From contig NC_134096.1 of NCBI RefSeq assembly GCF_000715075.1, positions 61,885,854 through 61,949,853 of the forward strand: a DNA stretch of 64,000 nt. The letters are read 5' to 3'. Below the pieces are notes generated by a model, which saw only the letters and a program-made list of their open reading frames with translations, was not told where the DNA came from and did not search any database. This DNA is from Nicotiana tabacum (taxonomy: Eukaryota; Streptophyta; Magnoliopsida; Solanales; Solanaceae). Of this stretch, positions 37,201 to 47,999 are shown one piece after another. Made by a program: the position numbers and the translations under genes. How positions within the stretch are numbered: the stretch's first letter is position 1; each line of letters begins with the position of its first letter.

Positions 37201-37918
37201 TATTATAGCCTTGGCAGTAGAAGTTAGGTTTATCAATTTCATTCTCGTAGTCTGGTATTTGATCAAAGCTGTTACTTGTGAGCTAAATGCTAATAGTAGG
37301 CTGTGTAGCAATTGGACTGAAGCACAGGAATCATGGATCTGTTTAGTTCTGCACCGTTTGGGTGACAATTTTACAAAGCAAATCCCTTTGTTAACTAGTC
37401 AATTATGATGAGCTTGGATGAAAGAAAAAGAATAAAAGAATAGATAGAAAAGGAAAAGGGAGTCAGTTTTGAAATTCAGGAGATCATATTGATTCAGGTC
37501 CATTTAGTGTGTCGTGCAGTTATTATTTTCTCGAGAAAGGATAAATTTAAAAAACAAGTCATATAGTTATTATTTTGCGATGCAATTAGTGGTTTCGGTG
37601 GAAATAACATGCCCATGCCCTTTTTTAGGTTTCATGTTTGCTTTACTTTCCAGAAAACATGTAAGATATAGATGAGGTTTATATCAGAAGAATTAGATTT
37701 CCAATATGCTGCCTTTTCTAGTAGACCACATAGAACACTAGCTCAAGTTCTAAGATCCTTCAGTTTTAAAGTTGTGTATAGATAGATGTTTCGAAGTGTC
37801 AATTTCAATCAAATAGATAATATGTGTACACAAACATTGTTTCACTAGGCATTTTGCTAATTTACAAGTTGGCCTTCTTTATGATTTCTAGGTGATGGCA
37901 TTTGATGAGACTACCTGA
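31274..37918 (+). CDS. RING-H2 E3 ubiquitin ligase, At3g02290-like (224 aa, four coding exons)
   Basis: Coding exons are 31274-31390, 31818-32238, 32643-32752 and 37892-37918 (TGA), all with GT-AG introns and a continuous frame. The start MGAVCCCL has Gly2 and Cys5-7, which suggests N-myristoylation and palmitoylation and so membrane attachment. The middle is Ser/Asp/Glu-rich, with the family motif RPLPYDADPRYF. The RING-H2 domain has all eight zinc ligands: C174, C177, C192, H194, H197, C200, C211, C214. The protein closely resembles Arabidopsis At3g02290 (231 aa) and its paralogues, which are predicted E3 ligases that recruit E2 enzymes; substrates are unknown to me. Transcription probably starts near 30200 with an intron in the 5' UTR. 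The last intron is 5.1 kb and holds a hAT element. The 3' UTR probably ends near 38200. It lies tail to tail with the MADS gene. Confidence 0.92.
32753..35200 (+). other. Left part of the last intron of the RING gene
   Basis: If this intron is retained, translation continues after Lys216 for about 18 residues to a stop near 32807, so the RING domain stays complete. I recognise no transposon in 33200-35200. The sequence looks unique or too decayed to identify, and no frame longer than about 70 codons shows family motifs. Confidence 0.5.
35209..37010 (-). mobile_element. 1.8-kb hAT element with GGGAC-array subterminal repeats, in the RING gene intron
   Basis: Terminal inverted repeats are TATGGCTGTCCAACGGGACG on the left and TAAGGCTGTCCAACGGGACG on the right (inverted), flanked by a perfect 8-bp target duplication GGTATAAC (35201-35208 and 37011-37018). 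Both subterminal 250-bp regions are almost entirely ACGGGACGGG/TGGGACGGGA words, the right-hand set partly in inverted order. The interior carries a decayed transposase on the minus strand and is too short for a full one, so the element is non-autonomous. Confidence 0.93.
35911..36640 (-). pseudogene. hAT transposase remnant (RNase H-like core)
   Basis: Read right to left, DIGHSPNGCDYLTVTCHLVD (about 36610) leads to IQKRIIGYKFVDSRYNGAYI and LTITLDNASA (about 36430), matching the first and second catalytic-Asp regions of hAT transposases. A stretch at 36318-35911 (KFKKYFFPIPQVYLISTILN, then RSMFDKYKS) matches the region before the dimerisation domain. The BED finger and C-terminus are missing and stops occur throughout. 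It resembles the transposase at 8440-10719 (shared CDYLTVT and DNA motifs). Confidence 0.8.
37019..37891 (+). other. Right part of the last intron of the RING gene
   Basis: It runs from the hAT target duplication to the acceptor ATTTCTAG at 37884-37891. No second transposon or gene is recognisable. The frame at 36902-37408 starts in hAT terminal repeat sequence and shows no protein motif. Confidence 0.5.
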
Positions 37919-38607
37919 TCTTTGCTCAAGAAGTTACAGTCGAGGGTGAAACCAGCAGTAATAGGGGATTATAAAACCGAAACAGATGAATTTGAAGTCT
38001 GTGAATACCAGTAAATACGAAATAACTGATAAACATATCCCTGATTAATGCTTGAGTTTCGATATTGTTATGGTTTTCAATTTAACTTTGTACTCCCAGT
38101 TGGGTGGATTTTCCAGATAAAGTTGTCACTGATGTAACAACATAGTTCAGAGCTTCTTATCTTGGTATAATATTGCCAAGGTTGTGGTGATTGTTCTTCC
38201 TTTGTATAGACCACATTTTCTTTTGGAAACTAAAATCCTAGCAAAGTATGTTAGAGATATACTATCAGGGAATAACATGAGGGCAAAAGAAAAAAAAGAA
38301 AAGGGAATAAATGGAGTCTACTAGCTTTTATACTCAGGCTGAAACGATTTTAGCAAATAGTATATCACTTTCCCCTGGTAAATAGTATATATTGACTTCG
38401 TTCTTTTGCTTCAGGCTTATCGTAATATAGAAGTCCAAAGGTATGCCTCATCCATATATCTCATTCACAAACATTGTAGTTAAACCTGATTTTGTTCCCT
38501 TTAAAGAAGAAAAATGAGTTTTTGTAATGAAAGAGTAAACATCACACCTGTTATACTATATTTTATGCAGCTAGGTTCACCAATATTTACTAGGAAGGAA
38601 GAAAACT

Positions 38608-38781
38608 CAGGGGCGGAGCTAGAGTATCCCGAACGGGTTTGGCCGAAACCAGTAGTTTTGGTTTGAACCCTGTATTTGCCTTAAAAGATTTAGTGAATAA
38701 ATATAAATTATTTATTTAGAACCCAATAGTTTAAAACTAGAATTTCGAACCCATAAACTTGAAATTCTGTCTCTGCTTCTG
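38608..38781. mobile_element. Short hAT-like MITE (CAGGGGCGGAGC type)
   Basis: It begins CAGGGGCGGAGCTAG and ends CTCTGCTTCTG, a decayed inverse of the same terminus. The interior AACCCTGTATTTGCCTTAAA and GAACCCATAAACTTG are typical of an abundant Solanaceae MITE. Flanks AGAAAACT and AAAAAACT are probably an 8-bp target duplication with one change. It lies 690 bp downstream of the RING stop codon. Confidence 0.75.
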
Positions 38782-38789
38782 AAAAAACT

Positions 38790-39469
38790 GATGTGACGGC
38801 CCTTATGGATGATAAAAAACCCAACTCCTATGTGCTCCACACTAAGAAACTACATCCATATTGTTGATTACAAAGAAGGAAATATCAACTATGCATAACA
38901 ACGGCCACCTAGTCTTAAGCAAATCCTACATCGTAATAAGAGAAGAAAGTCACGGTCATATAAGAGCGAGTTCATGATTCAAATGTTAAGCCGCCTTTTG
39001 CATTAAAGCTTAAAGGGACAAAATTACAAGACCGAAAAGCCTTGAGGTGACCCAGAGAAGTTGGACCAAAACAGACAATACTTTAGTAGTTGAGATTGAA
39101 TGTGAGACTATGTTTGAGCTAGGAAACAATAGACTATCACATTTGTAAGCTAATTGCAGGTACCTCATGAAATAGCTTGAACAGTTCAAGCATTCATCTC
39201 TCATATAGGAAGAGGAATGAAGTCACAGATATTGTTATAAAATGAAAAGGAACAAGTGTTGTATTTTGACTCCCCCACTTATGTTACTAAGTATCATCTA
39301 CAAGACGAAAAAGGAACGAATTGAAGACTACTAGATAAGTCCCTATATGAAATTAATATTTTCTTTTGAAGCTGAAAGAGATAAAACATACAGGTAGATC
39401 TTACAAGTACAATAGAGCCGTACAATTGTGATTTTATGTTCATAAATACTCCTGTAGAGGGAGGGGTTT
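38790..39469. other. Intergenic region between the RING and MADS 3' ends
   Basis: The right part must hold the 3' UTR of the minus-strand MADS gene. A segment at about 38920-39090 (TCCTACATCGTAATAAGAGA, AAAGCCTTGAGGTGACCCAG) resembles text from short LTR elements (TRIM-like), but I could not find its ends. No other gene is seen. Confidence 0.4.
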
Positions 39470-42400
39470 TCACCCTTTATTCCGGAGATGATGAAGCATC
39501 CATGGAGGTATCAATGAATTAGAACCATGGCGAGTTTGCCCTTCGTCCGTGCTCGTAAATCCAGTTGATTGAAAAGGACCTCTGAGATTCAGAAATTTCG
39601 AACATAATTTATTAGTTAAGTAATCAATATACTAAATAAAAGTCTTGAGTTAAAACCAACTCCTACTAGATATGCGCGCGCGCACACACAAAAAAAACGA
39701 GTTCTAGTAGATGAGTTTTAACTTCAAATTCAAAACTACCTTTTTTATTTCTCAAAACGAAGGAAAAAATGTATATTCAGCGGAGCAGATCCAACATTTA
39801 AGTAGTGTCTTGTTTTTTTTTCCAAATGAAGTAATAATAAAGGTTTATCGCAGAACCAGCATAGGAGAGACAACAGAATCTTCAAAAAATTATATAAGAT
39901 AATATTGTGTATTATAGACTTAACGTGGTCCAATCTTTTTTTGGATCCTTGCATATTGGGAGTTTAATACACCAAATCACTGCTACGCGAAATAATACTG
40001 CCATTGTTGTGTGTTTTTGTGAAAGAGAAAGATGGAAGTACCCAATTGTAAGGTTAGGGACATGAGGGGGAGATTGTGATGGAATTTGAGGTAGAATGAA
40101 AGGCGTCGAGCTTTGGCCTGGATTCGGTTTCCCCCACTGCGCATCCTCAGTTTGCTGCTTTTCATTTCCTTTCAGCTGTTTACAGTTGACAGTTTCTTGA
40201 GAGAAAAAAAAAAACAAGGATACATTTCTAAATTGAAATCCAATATTGAGATGTAAAGAAACAGCTTGTAGCGTACCTTCTTCGACATTAAGTGGTTTTG
40301 CTCTTGCAACTCTTTTTCCTGCGATCAAGTGCCAAAAAACAATCAGAATGCACATGCTATCTAACTAACATAAGCACTATAATTAAACTGACTTGTCTTT
40401 GTGATATTTTCTACTATATTTGTTTTTATCGTATATTTTGAATGATATTAGTAGAGTTAATTTCATGTATGATTCTTTAACTAAGTATTGCTCAGAAAAT
40501 ACAAAAGAGAGAAAGGTCAAATGTGCGGCACAGAAAATACAAATGAGAGAAAGTTAAAAAGAACCCCATAATGTTTTATGTAAAATAAAAGACAGTACTA
40601 AAAAAGAACATTTAGATGAACAAAAAAGAAGAAAACACGCACTATTCAGCACCGTAAAATTTCACCTTTCGGTCATTTGTAATTTTCGAATAGTTCAGTC
40701 ACTTTAATGGAGACATATGTAGTTTTGTGATTTTAGTGTTCTAATAGACAAAATCTCATTCCTTCAATTTGATACAGAATAGTTTTATAGCTTTATTGTT
40801 ATAGTTGAATAAGCACAACTGAAATCAGCTTCCTAGTTGCTATTACCAGGAGACAGTTTTAGTTTACCTTTTTCTGCAGTTGGGAAATGGACTCATGCAT
40901 CAGTTGATTCTGCGAATTCAAGTGACAGACATGTTGAGATAGACAATATTCTAAATGATGGCAATTCACAAACTAAGAAAGAATTATAATCTGAAAAAGA
41001 AAGAGAGGTTAATTAATTAATGTGAATGATATTGACCTTCCTCGTTCGTATTCGCTTCAAAGCTGTATCAAGCTGTTGCTCTAAACCATGAAACTCCCGC
41101 AGACCGAAGGAATCCAGATCCTCTCCCATATAATGCCTACATCCAGATAATATAATTTCATTTATGAATGCAACAACGCTACTCATAACCGAGTGATTCT
41201 TGATTGAGTTTAATTAACGTCAAGAATTAACTATAAGCTGTTGCATTATCGATCAGGTACTTTAAAAGATATAATTAACTATAAGTAATTGTACATAATA
41301 ATTGAAACTAATAACATGAAAAATATAACATAGGCACTCTACTATAAATTAACGAGTTAAATTACAATGATATGGTTGTAAAAAATCAAGAAGGATTTCC
41401 CTTCTGCTTGAGAATTGAGATGAAGTGAAGTAGCTAGGCTACCTTATATTTCTTTGCAGAAGCTCTATCCTTGACATGAGCTTTGGGTACTCCAGAGTCC
41501 AGTTTTCCTGCAAGAATCCGTGAAATCAAGATCATGAGGCAAAAGGAAAAGCAAATTCACAAATAAATTGTAGTCAATCTATTTCTTCTCAACAGACATC
41601 ATCAATTTTTATAATTTCAAAAGCCTTTTTCTTCTTGGCTGCTCAATTTACTGCTTTAATTTATTTCTTGGCTGCTCTTAATTTAATTATGTAAGTAAAT
41701 CCACTTGAACAATGGTTGTTAAAAAAAATCCTATTGTATATTAGTCAAAATCTAATACATGTAGTAAGGGACATTAATTCTTACCTTCATAGTTAGCTTC
41801 AGTAGTGTGCTACCCTTAGTTTCATTTTTCAGTGTTTATTCTTTGTCTATACTCTATAGCATAGTCGATAAAATATCCCTTAATCATAATTAGTTGATAT
41901 TGGTTCTATTAAATCCCTGTAACTATTCACGGGATTCGTCTTTATTAGACTGTTGCAAGTTAGCTATTATCCAGCAGATCTGAAAGTTAATAGATAAAAC
42001 CTATATGGATATCAATAAAACAGGAGATCTCAAAAACTTTTAAAAACCTATATAAAAATATACCTTTGCCATAGACAAATAAGGATAGCATCATAAGAAT
42101 GAAGCTTAATACTCGTAACAATTTAGAACTACTACAAGGTTAATTAACATTATTACTTCACATAAAAAACACCAAATTCCTTCACTTAGCTTATAATCCA
42201 AATGAATGCATCAAAGAGGAAAATGACTATCCACATCGATTAGCATATCTTCTTTCTCTTTCTTTATCACTTATATATTATCCTATTGAAATAGAAGAAT
42301 TTTCTTCGACCAACCCTTATGGGAACACAAAGGATGAAAAAAAGAGTAAATACTTATGGGAAATGAAGGATTTGTGAAATACCTTAGGTTCAGAGTCATT

Positions 42401-42740
42401 TGCATTCAACTTCCTCTCAGCATATGAATAACTTTCGTATCTTTCGAGGATACTTTCCATGCTACAAAATTAATTAACAGAAAATTTAAATTTTAAAAAA
42501 AATTACACAAGAAGAGAAAAGGATTAATAAATGAAAAGAGTAGGAATATATTAACCTGGATTCGGTGGAGTACTCATAGAGCTTGCCTTTGGCAGAGAAA
42601 ACAATCAAAGCAACATCAGCATCACACAAGACAGAGATCTCGTGAGTCTTCTTCAACAAACCCGACCTTCTCTTTGAGAAAGTGACCTGCCTACTAATCT
42701 TGTTCTCGATCCGCTTCATCTCAACCCTACCCCTCCCCAT
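39470..42740 (-). CDS. MADS-box transcription factor, AP1/FUL clade, euFULII (MBP10/MBP20-like), 252 aa, eight exons
   Basis: Exons are 42740-42556, 42461-42383, 41507-41443, 41136-41037, 40909-40868, 40318-40277, 40175-40042 and 39581-39470 (lengths 185, 79, 65, 100, 42, 42, 134 and 112), the classic AP1/FUL layout. The total is 759 nt in one open frame. The MADS domain (1-61) begins [20 protein letters not shown] and should bind CArG boxes. The I region covers about 62-87. The K domain (about 88-175) includes [18 protein letters not shown] and [20 protein letters not shown]. The C-terminus carries LIPPWML (239-245), the FUL-like motif; no AP1-type farnesylation motif is seen. FUL-clade proteins act in the nucleus in flowering, meristem identity and fruit development. 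Intron 1 is only 94 bp, whereas kilobase first introns are usual in this clade; from memory this fits MBP10 rather than MBP20. An in-frame ATG 30 bp upstream (42770) could add 10 residues, but family alignment favours 42740. Confidence 0.92.
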
Positions 42741-43324
42741 CAGAGGCTTGACTTCACCCAACCTATTCATATAGATATATATATCAATGGAGGAGTCATG
42801 AAATCTAAAAAGGAAATTCAAAAAAGACAAATTACCTAAAATTATAATCTGAAATTTTTTGAACAACCTTTGTTAAGAGAATTCAAGATGTTACACAAAT
42901 ATATATATATATTTCTACTCAGTATAATTTTCTAAAGAAGAGAATTCAATCGAACCCCTTCTTCCTCCATAAGGATAGATATGTGGAGAAAAAAACGTCT
43001 AGAGAAACACAATATAATGTTATCTTAAAACTCACAGCTAGCCTTAAAAATTTGATGAATCTGCGTATATGTTATATTGGAGTACTGCAACCAAAAAGTC
43101 AAGAAGAAACCCTAATTATAAATTAAAGCAGCTAATTCTTCGAGGAAAAAAGGTGCAATAAGGAAATCAAGGTTCAGTATATGTAATAGGTTATTCATGG
43201 TGGCAACCGGAAAGCTAAGTAATAATCACCGGAGTCAAGCAGTTAGAGAAGAAGATTAAAGTAATATAATAAGAAGTAAGTATATGGGAGAATATATATA
43301 GGTGACTAAACTTATATTACGCAT
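42741..43324 (-). promoter_or_regulatory. Upstream region of the MADS-box gene
   Basis: This is the leader and proximal promoter, read right to left. It contains AT-rich stretches (an ATATATAT run near 42900) that could act as a TATA region. I see no perfect CArG box. A SINE inserted at 43343 marks the upstream side of the undisturbed promoter, about 600 bp from the start codon. Confidence 0.4.
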
Positions 43325-43342
43325 CTTGGTATATATAATAGA

Positions 43343-43606
43343 TGACGGCACCCTTTACTTCCAAAGCTGTGAGTTCGAGTCACCCCAGGAGGCAAGACGG
43401 AGATTTTTTGGAGGTTCTATCGGAAACAGCCTCTTGGGGTGACTCGCCTCTAGGGGTGAGTTCGAGTCACCCCAAGAGGCAAGACGGAGATTTTTTGGAG
43501 GTTCTATCGGAAACAGCCTCTAGGGGTAAGGTCTGCATAAAAATTACCCACCTTTTCAGATCCCACTAATAATAAGATTATAGTGGATAATGAGTTGTTG
43601 TTGCTC
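43343..43606 (+). mobile_element. TS-family SINE with an internal 87-bp duplication and a 17-bp inverted repeat
   Basis: It is flanked by TTGGTATATATAATAGA-like text on both sides (left 43326-43342, right starting about 43607 with an extra TA). A B box is present (GAGTTCGAGTCACC at 43371). The 3' end reads GGTAAGGTCTGCATAAAAAT and then a TTGTTGTTG tail, diagnostic of the tobacco TS SINE. A segment beginning GAGTTCGAGTCACCCCA is duplicated with an 87-bp offset (43371 and 43458). Between the copies, 43430-43446 and 43463-43479 are perfect 17-bp inverted repeats. Confidence 0.85.
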
Positions 43607-43624
43607 TGGTATATATATAATAGA

Positions 43625-46086
43625 GAGTACATATACGGAGAAGACGCACCAAGAAGAGGAAGGAATCTTTAAGAGATTTGAGAGTCCGTACGTGGGCTGT
43701 GTTATTATTGACTCGTGAAAGGAAGGAACAGTCTGCATTAGAAAAGAGTGAGTATTCGTTACGTTGTAGGGATGTGTTGTCGAGTAACTATTGTAGAGGA
43801 CACTGTGAAGTGACTGTTTAGTTGTTACTGTATCATTAAGAACCATGATTTTTTTGACAAACGTAGTACAAAACGAACGTAAAAACATCATGGGGCACTG
43901 TTACAACTTAAAACTACAGCAACCTAGTACTACTACTATTTTGTAATCTTCGACAGACGGCGCATGAATCTTCCTCATTTAGTCCGAGGGGCAAATAACT
44001 GCTTTAACTCTAATATTCATCCATTAGGATCAAATATTAAGTATATTATGGGATAAAGTTACTATTTGGAGAGTCAAAGTAAATTTTTATTTAATCGTAA
44101 TTTTTTGTATATGCTTTTTAAATATTTTAATTGTTAATTATTGCTATTTATAGTAATTTTTATCTTACTTCTAATTAAATTTATAAATTTTATATTTTAA
44201 ATTTTGAGATTTTATGTTTAAATTCACATAAAAAAATTTAAATGATCTATACTCCGACTCATCTTGCATAGAGTGGGATAGACGGAGTAATAATCAATTG
44301 TTTTGTGATTATGGCTATCCCCCTAGCTCTTTTCCTAGTTTGCTAATCATTTTTTCTTCTTTTATTTTCTAGACCGTGTCGTAATTATCAAAAGAAATCT
44401 CAGAACGTTGTGCTAGATTTTAAAAAAAAGAAGGTTAGATTTAAAAAAAGAATTAATCTTAGTCTTGAATTAATTAAGCTAAACTATCAGAATAATAAGC
44501 GTCTATATGTTGGTAAATAATAAATTGAGTTCTCCAAGATGAGAGTGCTCAACTGCTCATAATATATTCCAATTACTAATATCTTTAGGAAAAGAAACGA
44601 ATGGTTCCTTCTACTTTCTTAAGAGTGCTATATAGGCAGAATGTTAGAGGGATAGGTATCTCGAGGAGCCAATTTATGTGGCTAAAGCATAGAACTTTTT
44701 AATTAAATTGTCAAAAACAAATCCATGGATGCCCGTGAATTTTATTTTATTTTTTTAATTTTCCAATCAGTATCATACTCGCTTCTGGGCCGAATTAGTG
44801 GAATGATGGACTCACGATTGAGAACATTAATCTCAAAAAGACGAATATTGTGGTGTTCTAATAGCGGCAAATCAACCAAGAATTTGATGAGTTTATAGAA
44901 TGAAATTCTATTGTTTTGCAATAGCTTGGTTTTTTTCTCGCTTTAGCTTTGAGATGATTTTAGCCCCGGAACCGGCTCAATAAGCACCTTTAGGTGATGC
45001 TTTCTCAATCAACTATCAAAATTCGCATTAGAAATCTTACTTTCCGTGATACAACGCTCCCTACCAAAAATAAAAATTAATATCGTGACGAGACTGTTGA
45101 GTTATTAGGGCTTAATCAGTTCGTCCAAGCTGCCCTTTGCTGATCAACCCAAATAATTTCCAAGGGAATTTACATTATGTTTTTAATGTAATTTTGTAGT
45201 TTAACCTCTCATACTAAATTACTTACTATATATTATTTTTATAAGATGACCCATTAATATTTATAGTATAGATTTACTTACCATTATCATACATGATGAC
45301 TAACGTAAATTGTTTTACGCGGCCGTGCATAAAACATGTATTCTTTTCAAGATATATATGTTATCTTATCATAGTGGTCCAGCATCCTTTTATAAGAGCT
45401 GACAAATAAAAGTTGTTCCATACAAGTGGTCCTTGTTGAGTACGAGAAACAAGTTGTCTCCCAGTAAAGATACTTCACGCACTATAAAAACCAAAAGTTT
45501 TAGAATCAACGGGGACCATGGCATCCAAGAGGAAATCAGGCATGTTAGACTAAAATAAAGATATATAGTACAGTAACAAATGGTTTCAAAATCCTTATAC
45601 CAGACTTTAAGTTGGGGACCATGTAACGCACACCAATTAATGTTAAGTTACAAAACAAAATCTAAGAAATAAATAAGATGTATAGATGGGAGAAAACAGA
45701 GAATAACTATTTAAAATCAGTTTTGTTTTATTCTTAATACTTGGTAATAGACATTACTCCGTAAATTCTGTAAAACACTCAAATTTAAGATCCCATTTTA
45801 TCTTGATTGTAATCAGTTTGGGAACAATATTAAGCCATTGGCAGACAGTGGTGCTAATATTTTCTCTTACAATTTATGTATTACGGTTGGAGCTCTGCTT
45901 AACCAAAAAAAGAAAAGAAAAAAAGAAAAGAAAAGAGAAAAAAACAAGTAGTTGTAGACACCCTTTCCAAAATTGTGTTCATAATCGTACAGATGTATTG
46001 AAGCTAAGAGAAACACAAAAGCCTACTTCTCAATTAATTGCTTATACTACTAACTTTGCAAATTTTGTTTTATTTGTCAATTGAAT
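43625..46086. other. AT-rich intergenic region with no recognised gene
   Basis: The frames at 43556-43891 (-) and 45803-46084 (+) lack family motifs and are probably chance. There are no terminal repeats I can pair. It may hold distal regulatory sequence of the MADS gene. Confidence 0.45.
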
Positions 46087-46300
46087 ACTACATTCGTTCA
46101 CTTTTACTTGACACGTTTTAATTTTTCACGCCTCTTAAAAAATAATAAATGAAGTGCATAATTTACTATGATACATATATTAATTGATGCATATTTTATT
46201 GGATTTGAAAAAATAATTTGAAATGAATAATAAATACTGTGGGTATAACAGGGAAACAAAATTATCTTCTCTTGATATGCGTAAAGTGACAAGTAAAAAT
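46087..46300. mobile_element. Decayed Stowaway-like MITE
   Basis: The left end TACTACATTCGTTCACTTTT followed by ACTTGACACG resembles the CTCCCTCCGTTC terminus of Stowaway elements. Near 46285 the inverse AAGTGACAAGTAAAAATAA appears. The interior is AT-rich. The right terminus is eroded, so the end is approximate. Confidence 0.5.
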
Positions 46301-46756
46301 AAAAATTTATTTGACTTCCTTTGGTTTCTTCTTTCCCTAAATGTACGAGTATAAAATTCTTTTTATTTTCTGCACTTTCTTTCAGTTTTAAGCATTCCAA
46401 CAGTTTATTTTCGAATCATTCCTTCACGGGAAAATGTATAAAAAGCTCAATACTCATGAAAGCTAGATAGAATTGAATGTCTGTACAAGATTAAAGTTTG
46501 AATTTACTTAACATTAAAGTATATAAGTGAAATTTGGACGGGTTGGGGACTGTAGCTTCAAAGAAGAGGAGTAATTAATTATGTACGGTTGGAGAAGAAC
46601 AGAATGGAGATTATACTTTCGGGAATAAAGATTACTATAAATAAACAAAAGGGTAAAAGATGAGAGGCTCAATCGGGCAAAACATGAATGTACTCGTGTC
46701 TATTCTAATTTTAGTAATTTTCTTTCATTCTGGCCTTTACTGGCATCGCCCTGATA

Positions 46757-46986
46757 CAGCAACAACAATCAAGTATAATCTCACTAGTGAGGTTTGGGGA
46801 GGGTAGTGCGTACGCAGACCTTACCTATACCCTGGGGTAGAAAGACTGTTTTCGATAGACCCCCCGACTCTCTCCCTCCAAGAACTACCCACCTTGCTCT
46901 TGGGGTGACTCGAACTCACAACCTCTTGGTTGGAAGTGGAGGGTGCTCACCACTAGAACAACCCACTCTTGGCAACAACCCACTCT
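46757..46986 (-). mobile_element. TS-family SINE, minus orientation
   Basis: On the + strand it begins with the inverted tail (CAACAACAATCAAGTATAAT) and GGTAGTGCGTACGCAGACCT, and contains the inverted B box (GGGGTGACTCGAACTC). It is flanked by TGGCATCGCC (46741-46750) and TGGCATAGCC (46987-46996), a target duplication with one change. A 17-bp direct repeat (CAACCCACTCTTGG with CAA) lies at its right end. Confidence 0.85.
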
Positions 46987-46999
46987 TGGCATAGCCCCG

Positions 47000-47592
47000 T
47001 GAGAAAGAGAGAAATAGATTGCTCAATTAATAGCATCTCTAATGTACTCCCATTCAATTGTTTTCAAAATATGGAGTCGCTTTGTTAAGTAGTCTTTACC
47101 TGAATGTGAGACTTTATGGTGCAAATACATATTTTATCGCGTTCTAATACGAATATCAAACACATGGTAGAAAATAAAAATAAAAAAAATCAAAAATGGT
47201 TTCTGTTCTTTTTTATAATATATGAGCATCATTGTTGTGGCCAACTTCTTCAGATTCTTCTTTTCATGAAAGTCAGTATTAATTCCTTAGTGATCTTTCT
47301 TTCTAGTTTGAGCCTTTTTGTTGCCCGCTGTACAAGAATAGAATGCTACTATGCTATCTATAACCAAGTATGGAAACTTCTTTAGATTCTCTCAATTAGT
47401 CGTTGTCATATTCATTATGGTAGCTCATATGCCTCATTCATTTTTTATTTTATTCTTTTGAGAATAATACAAGCAAAGAAACCCTAAGGAAAAGGAACAA
47501 CACATATATACCTATCTATATTAGGACCCACATTAGGAATTATTATATATTGAAAAGGGAAGAACATCCGAGTTAATCATGAAACTCTTGTA
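47000..47592. other. Intergenic sequence without recognised features
   Basis: The frame at 47116-47385 (89 codons, rich in Lys, Phe and Ile) has no motif I recognise and is probably a chance frame in AT-rich DNA. Confidence 0.4.
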
Positions 47593-47600
47593 CATATACT

Positions 47601-47778
47601 CAGGGGCGGTGAAGCTATGTGAACAAGAATAATCAACTCAACACCATTCACCGAAAATTTATATTGTATATAAGGTAAAATATTACTTGTTATTGATCAA
47701 AAAATAAACTTTGAACACCCTTGCATAGTTCACTGACAAAGAATGTTCAAAATATTGAATTTTCAGATTTCACCACCG
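47601..47778. mobile_element. Short hAT-like MITE (CAGGGGCGGTG type)
   Basis: It begins CAGGGGCGGTGAA and ends TTCACCACCG, and is flanked by the perfect 8-bp repeat CATATACT (47593-47600 and 47779-47786). It has the size and duplication length of a hAT MITE. There is no coding capacity. Confidence 0.75.
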
Positions 47779-47999
47779 CATATACTGAGTGATTGGGATG
47801 TATGTCAAATGGATGACCGCATCGCAGTAATCCGATAAAAGAATGTAAAATATGATTTAAGTCATATAGTCGGATAGTATAATTTGTTTATAATATCGGT
47901 TTAATTTAATAAATTATGATATGTTTATTACTCTATTCTCACTCTAACAACTCTTAAATGTAAAAATACTCCAATAAATACTACATTCAATAAGAAATT

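Noticed and set aside
36543..37408. Frames rich in Pro/Ser/Arg or Gly/Arg/Asp around the GGGAC arrays
   Set aside because: They translate the hAT subterminal repeats on one strand or the other and are not protein genes.
36902..37408. 168-codon frame in the RING intron
   Set aside because: It starts in hAT terminal repeat DNA, continues into intron sequence and shows no domain.
38920..39090. Possible TRIM or solo LTR between the two genes
   Set aside because: The internal text looks LTR-like, but no TG...CA ends, target duplication or PBS could be located, so it is mentioned only as a possibility.
39912..40355. 147-codon minus-strand frame starting MCILIVFWH
   Set aside because: It is intron read-through plus exons 6-7 region of the MADS gene; the spliced model explains the real coding part.
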